Below are positions 42,102-54,700 of a DNA stretch of 64,000 nt, one piece after another. Each line of letters starts with the position of its first letter. Position 1 is the first letter of the stretch. The notes beneath the pieces were generated by a model that ran no database searches, was not told the origin of the DNA, and was given only the letters and a program-made list of their open reading frames with translations. A program made the position numbers and the translations under genes. Origin of the DNA: Siphonodentalium dalli (Eukaryota > Mollusca > Scaphopoda > Gadilida > Siphonodentaliidae); NCBI GenBank assembly GCA_032622095.1, contig CP136064.1, forward strand, positions 125,973,605 through 126,037,604, in the 5' to 3' direction.

Positions 42102-45004
42102 TTTTTATTTTTTATATAATATTTTTATTGAATAACATTTGAACATACGTATACATAGCTAATACAAGTTACATCTAAAGAATGCATTACTATGCAGACA
42201 CACGCCTATCGCTCTGTCTTGCGCTCTCTACAGACATATACCAGCTTTCATACGTGACTTACATACAATCCCGACTGAGGCCACGTTCACGAACCGGGAT
42301 ACCCTGTCAGGGGAATACGTAGCATTTGACTTACATGTAAAAGATTTGCTAAATATGGAGTATAAACTACGAGTATTATTTTCAGTCATTGCCGTCTATT
42401 ATATAATGGACAGTTTCGAAGCCTGGAAATATATATGCGCTCATGGAATTTTAGAAATTTCAGACATACAATATAAAATATTTTTAAGGGTCAACTGTGT
42501 AATCGGTATTTGTATTTAGTATCTAAAATCATATGTTCTAATGCTAAAATAATATACACTAAGAATTCAAGATATATCATTCATATGTGCAGGAATTAGC
42601 TTTAATTTGACGAATCGTGTGGAAATTTGGCGTGCAATTTGTCGAGGTGTGTGAACGTAGCCTTAGTCCCGTGGGAGAAGGTCGGCTGTTATCGGCGGTG
42701 AACAAGTAGATATAGTTCTTTAACAGAGTATAAGAACATGTGATGTGGGTATATATATACACAATGGAAGTAATAATTAGTTATGTGCTCTGGTCGACAT
42801 TTCTGTATTCATTCATGGCCAACTAAGGACGGCTATGAATAGTAGGAGTAATATAATAGTAGCAATAATAACATTTATGGTGATAGGAGTAATTATAGTG
42901 CATTTTCTTTCACGGCAAATTTGAACAAGAACTAGTCTTTTTCGAACTCTTCCAATTTAAATTCACGGCGTGCATTATATTTTTCACATTTATATCGAAA
43001 GCGTAAATCTCCTTGGAATGACGAAATTGTTAATTTTTCTGGTGTGAATTTTGTTCTATAGATATATTGTTTTACTAAGAGCCAGAATAAATTAGTGGTA
43101 TAATTGTCATTTACACAGCGGGACCCAATTATCATGTTCGTTTAGTCGCTTGCAATTTGACGTTGTTTCGGTTACCCCATGAATGTATGTCTGTCAGAAA
43201 AGTTTGAACGTGTTCACATTCCCAAAATATATGTGATATGCTTTCCTTCTAATTGTCTATGCAACGCACGCATGTGTCATCTTGTCGAATTTTGGCTATT
43301 TTCAGGAAGCTATTAGTTGATATAATTCTAGAGTTAATTCTATACTGAAGCCATTGAAGCTTTGTGTCAGGCGTCGTGGAAAATGGTAGTTTATTGTATA
43401 TATTCCAGTCAATTTCTTCTTCGCCTATTTCTTTTTGCCATTTTGCATGGGAAGTGGGTACATGGCAACCGTGGTTCAATATGTCATAGAAATCGCGTCC
43501 TCTGCGAGGATTTTTGAGTAGGGTCACGAAATTATCTGGGAGAGTGGGCATCGGGCTTCGGACAATGGGTTTTGAGATTTTGTTTGAGTAAAAGATAAGC
43601 TGTCGTCGGATACTATTTAAGATAAGGAAGTTTGTACGTATTTTGTAAGTTGAGTATATCGTTTCAGTCGTATGGAAATTGCCGCTTTCTTGTAACAGAT
43701 CGTGTACAAAATATATTCCCTCCTTGCGCCATGCAGCAAAATTGATAGGGCTTCCATTCATTTTTATATTGGCGTTGTTCCAGAGAGTGCATGTAGATAT
43801 GTTTACATTTCTAATATTTTTTTCTAGGAAATTTGCCCATGCTATATAAGTACGTCGCGCCAGAAGTGATTTTGAACCTTTTTCGCTTTACTGTAAAAAT
43901 ATGAATAATGATATAGGTGAGGAAAAAAGGGTCTTTGAGAATAGGGAGTTCTGTCAACGGGGTCCATTTAGAGCTTTTGTTCACTAAACGCCTGATCCAT
44001 GTTATTTTCATGGAAGTGATGAAGTTTTTAATATCTACCATCTTGAGGCCACCTTGTTTATAGTCTTGGCATAACAGTTTTCTCTTGACTCGGTCACGCT
44101 TGCTGCCCCACACAAAGTTAAAAAACAATGATTCTAGTCTATGTACAAATTGTGGTTCTGGGTTGGGGAGCGATATGAATAGGTGAGTAAGTTTGGGGAG
44201 TATGAGAGATTTAATCACCGTTATTCTACCTAGCGGGGTAAGTAATCTGTGCTTCCAAATTTCAATGGATCTTGTTATGTCGTCGAATTTTTTTTCGTAG
44301 TTATCTGACATTAAGTTTAAGTTTGTATTAAAGCGGATACCAAGTAGGTCGAAAGAATCTGAAAATTTTATATTGAGGTCTGGGCATATATGGTCACTTC
44401 GCCCTGTATAACAACCAATCCACGACGCCTGACATTTACTAGGGTTGATCCATAAACCAGAAATTTGTGCGAAAACGTCAAGAATGTGATATGCTTCTCT
44501 TATACTTGTTTCATTGCCGTCCAGGATGAGTGTCGTGTCGTCTGCGTATTGGGTTAATCTGTATTCTTCACCACCGAGGGTTATACCTTTAATATTTCTA
44601 TTATTTCTAACCATGAGTGCTAGCACTTCCGCGCATATTAACAAAATATAGGGTGAAATTGGGTCTCCCTGTCGACAGCCTCGAGAAATAATAAAATTTT
44701 GTGATATATGCCCATTAACGAGAACGGAAGAATTTATATTTTTATAGAACACTGAGATCCATTTTTTAATCGAGTCACCGAAATTAAACATATCAAGGCA
44801 TTTATGTAGAAATGTCGATGACACATAATCAAATGCCTTTTCAAAGTCAACGATAAGAAGAAGCCCTGACTTATTTTTTATTTTCGTATTATAAATAATG
44901 TCATATATTAGCCTTGTATTGTCGCCGATATATCTGCCTTTTAGGAATCCAGTCTGATCAGGATTGATAATGTTTGGCATTACGGCTTTTAATCTTTCGG
45001 CAAT
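42102..45004 (-). mobile_element. 5'-truncated L1-like LINE with 15-bp target duplication
   Basis: The insertion is bounded by ACATGCACATATTTT at 42087-42101 and 45005-45019. On the minus strand it starts inside the reverse transcriptase (IAERLKAVM) and ends in a 3'UTR with AATAAA-like motifs and an A-rich tail (seen as T-runs from 42096). The length is about 2.9 kb. The intact duplication and truncation at the 5' end are hallmarks of target-primed reverse transcription. The open reading frame is broken (see 42932-45004). Confidence 0.93.
42932..45004 (-). pseudogene. L1-like reverse transcriptase, truncated and frameshifted
   Basis: Three conceptual segments follow one another on the minus strand. 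The first (44980-43811, 389 residues) holds RT fingers and palm: GFLKGRYIGDN, VDFEKAFDYV (motif A, about residue 45), GCRQGDPISP (motif B, about 101) and QYADDTTL (catalytic motif C, about 145). A frameshift lies between about 43930 and 43811. The second (43761-43249) continues the thumb region up to CVRC, where a TAG interrupts a zinc-knuckle-like CxxC...HIFWECEH motif. The last (43135-42932) is the C-terminal tail after a further shift. The endonuclease and ORF1 are lost by truncation. Clade (L1/Tx1-like) is judged from motif wording. Confidence 0.9.
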
Positions 45005-45019
45005 ACATGCACATATTTT

Positions 45020-48000
45020 AACCTATTGCTAATAAGGGACACAACTATCCTGTTAAAGTGGGTATTTTACCTTTATAACCATAAATATTTGGGTTTTTAA
45101 AGGTTTTGTCACTGGTTTTGTTGGCATATTTTTCAGTCATGTGCTTTGTTTGTTTATTTTTGTGGGTGTACTTGATCAGCGTTCTCCCAGTTCCGGTGCA
45201 GACACAACGAGAGACCCTTACCCTGCCAACAACACATTATTTACCTGACCTGGGTGGAAAAAAAACTTACGGTCTCGGGTGGGTGTCCCAGACCTGGGTG
45301 GAAAAAACTTACGCTCCCGGGGTGGTGGGTCCCCAAAACTGAAAAACACAAAATTTCCACCTTGTATCCGTTTGATTATGTATCACCTTGATTATGTTTG
45401 GCATATGCGCGGAACTGTATATATTTTGGTGTTCCTTCTCTTGATGGCGATTTGAACAAATATAAATAGTTCTGCAACGAACGCCGCCCGTGACTTTTAT
45501 GTGCAATGTAGATGGTAGGCTAATTAGTTATGGTATTGATTAGCTGCTGTGGTATTATGTTTTCATATCACACACAATTATTGTCATGCATACGTGTGCC
45601 CTACCTGTATATAATTAAGTCGTCTTGGTGTGCAATAAAGTATAAGTATGAACACATGCAAAATGCATCGTCTGATAGTGGATAACATGTCGAGGTCCTG
45701 TCACAGGAAGCAATACTTCACTGGTTCACTTACTTCCCAATAATTTAAAATAAATAAATTTCGTATCTCAAACTTGCACTGTGAAGATTTAAATATAGCT
45801 TGGTCACAATAATACTACGTACCGGTATAATTATTGGTCCATGTACCGTGTAGGTGTCCATTTTCGTCGTAACGTCATTATCACATAACCAATGTAAATT
45901 CACAAGGTATGCATGTACCTTCACTCCTTACTGGATGTCAGCAACTGTTCTGCAAGCTGTGTGTCATACTAGCACATTGTATATGGCAACCAAAGTGAAA
46001 ACACGCGAGGGAATTCTCTCTGGGTTCTTTTTTTCTTCTTCCTCTTTTTTTCCCGCATATATTTTTAAGATACGGACGGAGTTGGCGGTGGGTGTGCTGT
46101 TAAAATATTCAGCTCCGCCAAAAAGCGCCATAAACAGAAAGAATAGTAAAATATAGACAGAATTTGTTCTTATTCCAATCAGAAATATGGCATAAACAGT
46201 ATGCTATTGTCAATATGTATATTCCTTCCGTTGATGGCGATTTGAACAAATATGAATATTTCTGCAACGAACGCCGCCCGTGCCTTTAAAGTAACAGCTG
46301 GGAACTGATGGTATTACACGTTTCTGATAGTGATGTGATAATCAGCACTTGGGCTGAATGTCCAAAAATGATCATATAATCAGTATCGTGCACCGAGAGA
46401 AATCTATTTTTAAATTGGGCCTGCATGATATGACCATGCGCTTGCACTGTGTCGAAGGGACCGACTGTAGGATGCAATAATTAATCCTATTTTTCAATTA
46501 TTCTTTCTAGTCTGTCAAAGACTAGACGGTGACATTATGAATGTCTATAAATTCACGGCGTATTGTATAATAGGCACCATAAAGAATAACCAAAGCTGAG
46601 CAAGAGAGAAACCAAAATACAGCTGAGATTAGGACAACTGGCATGTAGCCTATGGTAGGAATTAATTCCCATGTGATATAATCTTCTAGGATATGAGAAA
46701 CATTCATTGGAGACACCACATGGGCTTATAATGTGTTCAGCCCCTCTATCATTCCTACACACACATGTACACCCTCTTAGACATAGTCAGTACGGTACTC
46801 ATAAATTGATCTATTACGTTATAAATATGTGGAGATAAGCAGTTCTACTGCATTGTTTGTTTGCAAACCTGGCTGACATTATCAATGTGAAACACTGATA
46901 ATTATGAACGATGATTAGTGAACGTTTGGCAACAATAAAACAATTAAAATTGTTCATGGTAACGTATGTGTCGATAACGTATAGGTATCGAAAACACTCT
47001 TTCCTTGGATCCAGCACATGTTGTATTATATAAAATATCACCAGCCGTCCATTTACTGCGTTTATGGGGAGTGCTTTTAATAAATTTCCCATGACCAAAT
47101 ACTAAACTGTGGAAATATGGTGTGTATGGGTATGGTAACTTTACAAGCTTGTGTCTGGAATCACATTAGCCCAATTTCTTGCAAAAATAAAACAAGCACG
47201 GACCTATATGTATTCGTATTACGTAAATAGCAAAAGAGCTGTTTAAATGATTATCTATTTTCCGGCATCCTTCTGTTTCAGAAATATAACAACTTATGTG
47301 CTTGAGGTAACGTATGTATCGTGGAACTGGCTTCATCCCGTCTTACGGGAGCAACCAACATAAAAACTTAAAACTTTTCATTTCCAGACGAGGGCCATTC
47401 ATATCGATTATTTAGGACAAACGAATAAGAGCTTTTAAATCAGTCATAAGTTACTTGTGTATTTCTTAAGAAGCTCTGGCTTCAGTAACGTAGGTATGGA
47501 TTTTGCATATTGTTAGCACCAGGCTTCCCATGGAATTGCATGTCAAAGGGGTATATTTTTACTTGAACATTCTTGTGCATAACCTTTACAAAAAAATCCA
47601 GTCACGGTGCCTGTTAATTTATTAGAGGAGAATCACTAGGATTCAATGATTCCTTCAATTTGGATCTAACCGATTTTGACTCCGGCTCTTATTTACAGAC
47701 ATGACTGGTGCTGTAATGGATGCGTGGTGAGTTCATTGTTTCTCACATACCACAATAATCGCCATAATTTGGTTACTGGGCAGAAAGTCCGCAGTTAAGA
47801 AATTACTCCGACTCTTTTCCGATCTCATGCATGGTTCAGATCATGACCTAACCAGCTATTTATGTTCCGACTCTAACTTGATCAATACGTTTTATTCGCC
47901 CTGTTTTCTCTCTCAGTTCGATTAGCTACGATTATATGAGCCGGAGTGTGAAGGAATATGTAAAATATTGTCAAATTCGATTATTTTCGCGAACAGTCAA

Positions 48001-49172
48001 AAGTCCTATAATGATAAAATATAAGATATATTTTCAACATAATTATGTCTGTTTGTTCCCTATTGAAATTAAAGGGGCAGCTATCGATCTAGAGGGCTCC
48101 AAAGAGGTCTAACAGGGTTATTTTATGGGGACATCTACTGGTATTATTTATGAAGTTGCCAAACTGACGGAGTCGGGAATGGGATCTGGGATGGGGTGCC
48201 AGAAAAATATCTTGCCACAAATTTCCACACCAACCCTTTATATAAGAAGACCCGACTTATATATTAGGCCCAACCTTGGTTCTGGGATCGTTGGAGTCAG
48301 GGATTGGAGTCGTCGATGTAGAGATTATGAGTGTCGTCATGTCATATGGGTTGGATAATGTTGGAGCGCGAAAAACAGGACTGTATTGCCAAGGTAAACC
48401 CGAGCCGAGGGACATCTGGGTGTGCCATTCCGATCGTAACATATAACCGTTCGATGAAACTATCAATGGAAATATATTATTGAGCCAGTGCCTTCGCCCA
48501 TACATTCCGATATGTTATAAGTGTATATAGACATCAATTTTTAGACAGTCCGATCGAGTCAGGAGTGGGGAGTTGATATCGGAAAGGGTACTATATAACA
48601 ATATATATATTTGTTTTTAGATATAAATGTGGGAATATCTAGATGGATCAATTCAAAGGGGTTTTGTGGGAAATCATATCGCGCGGTTTGCAAAGTTGCT
48701 GAGTTACATTTAAAGTCAGTGATTGGGATCAGCGGGGAGGCACCAAAATTGATAAATTTCGAAAGTCCAATTAGATCTTGGGACCGTAGCGAATCGTGGA
48801 TGGTGTTCGGAGCCGAAATGTTTTGCTGTCGATTCCAACAATATTTATATTTATATAGGCGACGTCCGATTCATGCAGGGAATACAGAAAAATATAGAGA
48901 CAAAATTAATGTGTAACCCAGGTATCCTTTCTAGTAATAGTAATAAACTATTCACATGATGAATTCTTTCTCGTGAAATGTTGATTGAAGTTATGTGGGG
49001 AAACTCATGCATTCTCTACAATGAACAAGCTATTTTAATCGTTTTTGTCTCATGCATATTCGAATGAATTACATATATAGGCCTACATCATTCTGTAGAA
49101 CATGTCTATAAATTATTGTATGTATATATTACACTCTTTATGGAAACTTTACGTATGCATTGTATACTTTCA
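45020..49172 (+). other. Intergenic: no gene recognised
   Basis: Contains two dispersed-repeat ends (45438-45492, 46226-46285), a duplicated phrase around GACCTGGGTGGAAAAAACTTA (45246 and 45293), and otherwise AT-rich unique sequence. No exon, RNA gene or bounded transposon is supported. Confidence 0.45.
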
Positions 49173-49380
49173 GATTATATCCCGGTATCGCATGTTTAAA
49201 TGCTCAGCTTGGTTGATCGGTGTTGCTATTTGATTTATCCGTGAATAGAGTGTGAAGTGAGGATGATAAGGTGTTAATGGTGAACACGGTCCTCACTTCG
49301 CATCCTATTCAGGGATAAATCAAATAGCAACATCGACCAACCAAGTTGAGCATTTAAACATGCGATACCGGGATTTATTC
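49173..49380. repeat. Long hairpin, about 90-bp arms
   Basis: Arms 49173-49263 and 49290-49380 are inverted and about 90% paired by eye, with CCCGGTATCGCATGTTTAAA and ATTTGATTTATCC among matched blocks. The loop is about 26 bp. A foldback MITE is the likely origin; no target duplication was resolved. Confidence 0.82.
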
Positions 49381-50239
49381 TACCGGAAAATACGAAGCAA
49401 CATCACCGTGTTATATCGGAACCAATCAATTCTCCAGGATAAGGGTCGGAGCCATAATGAATTAGAGTCGGAGCCAATGCAACACTTTCAATTTGGAATT
49501 TTATATCATAAAAAAGTCAACATCAGCAGATGACACTTTACACTTTTCTGATTGTGAAAAGTCAGAGATCATTGTTGACTCGATTATGTACCTTAAGCGT
49601 TTTATTTTCACTCAAAAACATAGCCTGGAGTTGGATGTTTGATCTCTTTCGCGAATTCTTCCACTGATCAAGGCATCGATTGAGGACAATAATAGCGTCA
49701 ATCTTCGTTTGGTGCCAAAATGTACAACCTATAGAGCTTGCTGCAAATTGATTCCACAAGGCATTTAAAGAGCCAATTGAGAAGATCGCACAAATAATTA
49801 GCATTTTTCACAATGTTCGAGTTGTTTTCTTAAACTATCACCGTTAAGGTCGTGTTAAGGTCCGAACGGAAATCGTGTTAGATCCAAAAACTGTAGGAAT
49901 CGTTGAACCCCAGTGTATACGATTAGTATGTACGTTAACGTGGATATTAATATGAATATTATTTACACCATCTCATTCATTATTTATATAGTGATATTTG
50001 TTTTGGGGAAAACAGGAAGGTAGCCGGGCAGGGCTACGTTACCCCCATACATATATGGCATTATCATCCTGGTATATGTTAATTCCATTGTACTATTCAT
50101 ATGTGTATTGTAAATAAAATTATCCTATCCTTTCAAGGCTGTCAGCTAATGGTATGCACAGCAAGGTTATTGTCTGGCCAGTGGCACCAAAGGAGCAGGT
50201 TAATAAGTTGTAGAATTTAAAAAAAGTTTTTTGACCTTT

Positions 50240-50321
50240 GGGTACCGCAGGTTTTAAATAAAAAGGGATCAACATTATTTCGAGACACAAACGTTTTGTA
50301 TTCTAGATATTGAACATAAAG
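50240..50321 (+). promoter_or_regulatory. Possible promoter/5'UTR of the metalloproteinase-like gene
   Basis: TTTAAATAAAAAGG at about 50254-50267 lies 55-68 bases before the ATG and could serve as a TATA-like box. The ATG at 50322 has A at -3. This is a weak, position-based suggestion. Confidence 0.3.
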
Positions 50322-50406
50322 ATGAGTTTATTATTTGTTCTGATGTTCGTGTTGGAGACGACTTTTGCAGGGAAAGTTGACAATTTTTATTCGATTGAGG
50401 AATCAA
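50322..50406 (+). CDS. Metalloproteinase-like exon 1 (signal peptide)
   Basis: It encodes [18 protein letters not shown] and about ten more residues, with predicted cleavage after alanine 16. The donor GTAAGT at 50407 leaves one base (A), which exon 2's AA completes to lysine. Reading through gives a stop two codons later, supporting splicing here. It was recognised by its signal peptide and perfect donor, not by similarity. Confidence 0.6.
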
Positions 50407-51669
50407 GTAAGTAATTATCGGTAAATCATTCATGTTGGCATATAGCGTTCTGTTGTACATTTAGAGTCGAGACAATTATGGTGACAGCTAAACCTGTCAA
50501 GCTTCATGTCAACGCTGACTCTTTATGATCTTTAGATGTAAGGATTGTTTGTCTCTAGTTTGATTCGACACCTTTCGCATCATGAACTACTAATGAACCA
50601 AATTGCGAATAGGGTGATATATATAAACGTTACACAATGTTTGTCCTTTTGTCATATCCGTAGTTACCTCGTTTGGGGCGTGATTCATTTGGGAAAACAT
50701 TACAGACGAGATTGTTTGCAGAAATGCTTACTTTTATAGCAATTATGCGTTTATTTAATGTTGAGTCAGACAATTTGTCATCGCATAATTATACGCGACA
50801 ACTCATACTATATGGGTGATCACCCGTAATTTATAAATCGTCCAGAAATTTTGGGTAGACACCACCAAATTGCGACCGGTTGCCATCGCAACCGATTGTG
50901 AGAAAATTATGCGTTTTGGGGGCTGTAATTTCGCTATATTGTGAGATGTTTGCGACATTTTGAATCAAATATAAATTATTTCCAAGGTTAATTTATCCAC
51001 GAATATTTTGTCAACTTCTATTACAGACGAGATTGTTTGCAGAAATGCTTACTTTTATAGCAATTATGCGTTTATTTAATGTTGAGTCAGACAATTTGTC
51101 ATCGCATAATTATACGCGACAACTCATACTATATGGGTGATCACCCGTAATTTATAAATCGTCCAGAAATTTTGGGTAGACACCACCAAATTGCGATCGG
51201 TTGCCATCGCAACCGATTGTGAGAAAATTATGCGTTTTGGGGGCTGTAATTTCGCTATATTGTGAGATGTTTGCGACATTTTGAATCAAATATAAATTAT
51301 TTCCAAGGTTAATTTATCCACGAATATTTTGTCAACTTCTAGGACTAGCCTTGCTCGAAAATCACCCATCAACAACAGAGGCGCCATTTAAAATGGCCGC
51401 CAAACCCCCCGTTTTCTGACTAACGCGTTGTCACGGCAGAATTTTCCGCGTGACAACTCATACTATATGGATGATCATCCGAAGTCTATAAATCGTCTTG
51501 AAAATTTGGGTAGATACCACCAATTTGCGATCTGTTACCATAGCCACCGATATTCGGAAAATTAGGCGTTTGTGAGCTGTAATTTCGCTATATGACGAGA
51601 GGTTTGCGACATTTTGAATGAAATGTAATTAATTTCCAAAGTTAAATCCATGAATATATACTTAAATTA

Positions 51670-51767
<98 letters not shown>

Positions 51768-54700
51768 TTCTCTTCTTTCTTTCTCTCTCTCTCTCTCTCT
51801 GGTTCCTTTCGCAGAAGGGGTCAAGATCCACCTGCCATGGACTGACCTAGCAAGTCGCCAGCGCACAATTGGCGCTTATATTTATTGTCCTGGCGCATAA
51901 AAGTTGATTACAGGCTGACCGGCTGGTAGGCTGGCGCGCATGTAGTTTGCAGTTGGTGGTTGACAACCAATGCCCATGGCATTGTAAAACGCTAAACGAG
52001 CACAGAAACGACGTGCAGTTAGACCCAACTATACAAGACTAAACGTGACACTAGTAAAAACAGAGCAAATGCGCCACTCAGGTCGGTGCCATTTGGTTTG
52101 ATTACCCATCAATTCGAGGATATTCGGCGTAATTTTGCCGCATTCACTCAATGGGAAGTAACTCGAAATAAACTAAGCACATACTATTTCTACGTTTGAT
52201 TCATTAGTTAATTTCTTCCCATTGAGCACATGCGGTCAAATGGCGGCGAATTTATGGGTAGTTTTAGTCTAGCGATATAGAATGTGCAGCAATAAGAGTG
52301 AGTGCCAACCGAAAACTTGTCTACGGGTCTGCTGATTACTGGTCGCCGTTCACCAGAGCCAGAAGCCGACATCGCACGCCGCCGCCAGCCATATTGGTCA
52401 CAAGCGCCGCCAGCCATATTATCTCTAACGCCAGCCACACGAAACAATCTTCGCCGCCGAATTGTAAAAGGGCTGAGCCGTGTGCATGGGCTCATATGTT
52501 AAGCACAACTCTACTGTGAATTACAAAAAACTAAACCGCATTACCTAATAGTGGCATACTCGCATGGACATGGCATGGTTGTTATAATGTCAGAACACCC
52601 GCGGGCCTCTCAATGTGGAATAGACTATTCCAAATCATGCTTTCATATAAATGAATGGGACCATCCATCCACTGTTGAAAGGGTTAGGGTATACATTGTT
52701 TATTTCGACACGACTCAGTCTCAGACATCGCTGGCATTTATCAATATATGCACATATCCCATAGAAGAGAATAGAAAATAGTTTGAAATATTATAACATT
52801 AATATCGGATTCATCATTCAATGATGCATGCATATATCGCAAAATACCATTGATGATATAGTAGTCTGAAGTCAACAGAAGTCCCAATGTATAACTTATA
52901 CCGATTACAACATAGTTCATCGATGCCAGTCCTTCGTGTATTTTCGCCATAATAGAAAAACCCAACACCAAAATAGCACGTGCATGTGGTCTGGAATTCC
53001 ATACGGGTTCACCACACATGCTAAAACAAACTGGGTCTATATATAAACAGGGATTAGGACAATTTCGGAAATGAAAATACGCTGAATGATGATGTCTCAG
53101 TCGGCTGAGCCGCCATATTTCGTCAGCCACGAAGCGCCGCCAGCCATATTATCTCTAACGCCAGCCACACGAAACAATCTTCGCCGCCGAATTGTAAAAG
53201 GGCTGAGCCGTGTGCATGGGCTCATATGTTAAGCACAACTCTACTGTGAATTACAAAAAACTAAACCGCCGGCTATGATAGCTAACCAGCCACGAAATTG
53301 GTTGAGCCAGCCGCGAAAACTATTTGTCGTGGCTTCGGGGTCCACGGTTCACGAATCACGACACGCGACCCCCACGAGATACCAGAAATATAGGTTACAT
53401 CGTCCTGGACCCCTCGCTGAGAAATCGGCCTATAAACTGACAATTTGTTAATCTGCGCAAAACATTAAATAATAATAAAAATCATTAACTGATAACAAGT
53501 GCATGAATTAAGTGGGAAACGGATATATCCGTTTGCCACTTAATTCATGCACTTGTTATCAACGGATATATTCGTTTCCCGTCCTAAACGAATTACGATT
53601 ATGGTTTCGGGTTTTCTACAAAACCCACAAACACACCATATATATAGTACTAGCAGGTTAGCCCGCCACTGGCGGCATTCGTCCCATGGCTTTGTTTCAG
53701 AAACATGACATTTTAGAATATGAATTTAATGTTTTTTAAATTTAATATATTTTGTTTCTGAATTGTTTTTTTATTGTTAATTTTAAATTGTTTTAATTAA
53801 ATTGTAAATTGTTTTAATTAATTTTTTTGTTTCTGGCGGAAAAATTTACCCGTAGAAATCCCCCCTTCCTAGGAACGACAGACAACGCATTCTTTGTTTC
53901 GTGAAATCTCTCTACGATAACATTGCATTGCATTTAAAACAAACGCTTCCCGTCGGGAAATCTGTCTGCATAATATTTTGAGTCTGCCGTACCCGTCGTA
54001 ATGTCGTGAAATCTCTCTGCATAATAGATAACATTGCATTGAATCTGTTGTTGGCATTCAGGGCTTCGGGTCGTTGTTGTTGGCATCACGGCTCCCCGAA
54101 AACTCTCACATTGCCGAAAACGTGTATTTAGTAATATCGTTGTTGTTGATATTTACGGCTTGGGGGCTATTTTCTTATTTAGCAAGTTTGAGCTCAATCG
54201 GTTCGAGTCTATAAAGGACACACTCATATATATGACACTTCCCGTGGGTAGAAAGTTTGAGCTCAATTGGCATTCCCTGGTATTTCCCGTAGATTGGCAG
54301 ATTCCAGTAGCTTTATAACGGTATATCTGGGGAGAAATCTGATGCTATATTCGTGATTATCTGGGATGATTTCGGTATATAACTATATACTGTAAAAACA
54401 AAGCGCGCCATCCGTGCTCGCAGGGTTGGTCAGAAACAAATGTTTTTTTAATTTAATGTATGTTCCGTATATCTCTCTGCAGATGCAAATAACGTTGAAT
54501 GGCAAACAGACGCTCTTTATAGAGATGCGTCAAAAACAAACGCTCATTAAATAATCACTTGATTAACCCACGCCGTGCCTTTGCGGTGATTTGAGATTGG
54601 AGAACGGGTGCTCTGAGCTTCTCTAAACCGCGACCACGGTCGTGTCGGTGTGATTTGACACTTACATAGGAAGTTTGAGCTCAATCTGTACACGCGTTTT

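Noticed and set aside
51642-51866. Long Glu-Arg and Ser-Leu repetitive open frames
   Set aside because: They are translations of the (TC)n microsatellite on both strands.
52208-52519. Overlapping open frames on both strands in a GC-richer stretch
   Set aside because: They cover the duplicated 138-bp unit; open length reflects composition, and no domain is recognisable.
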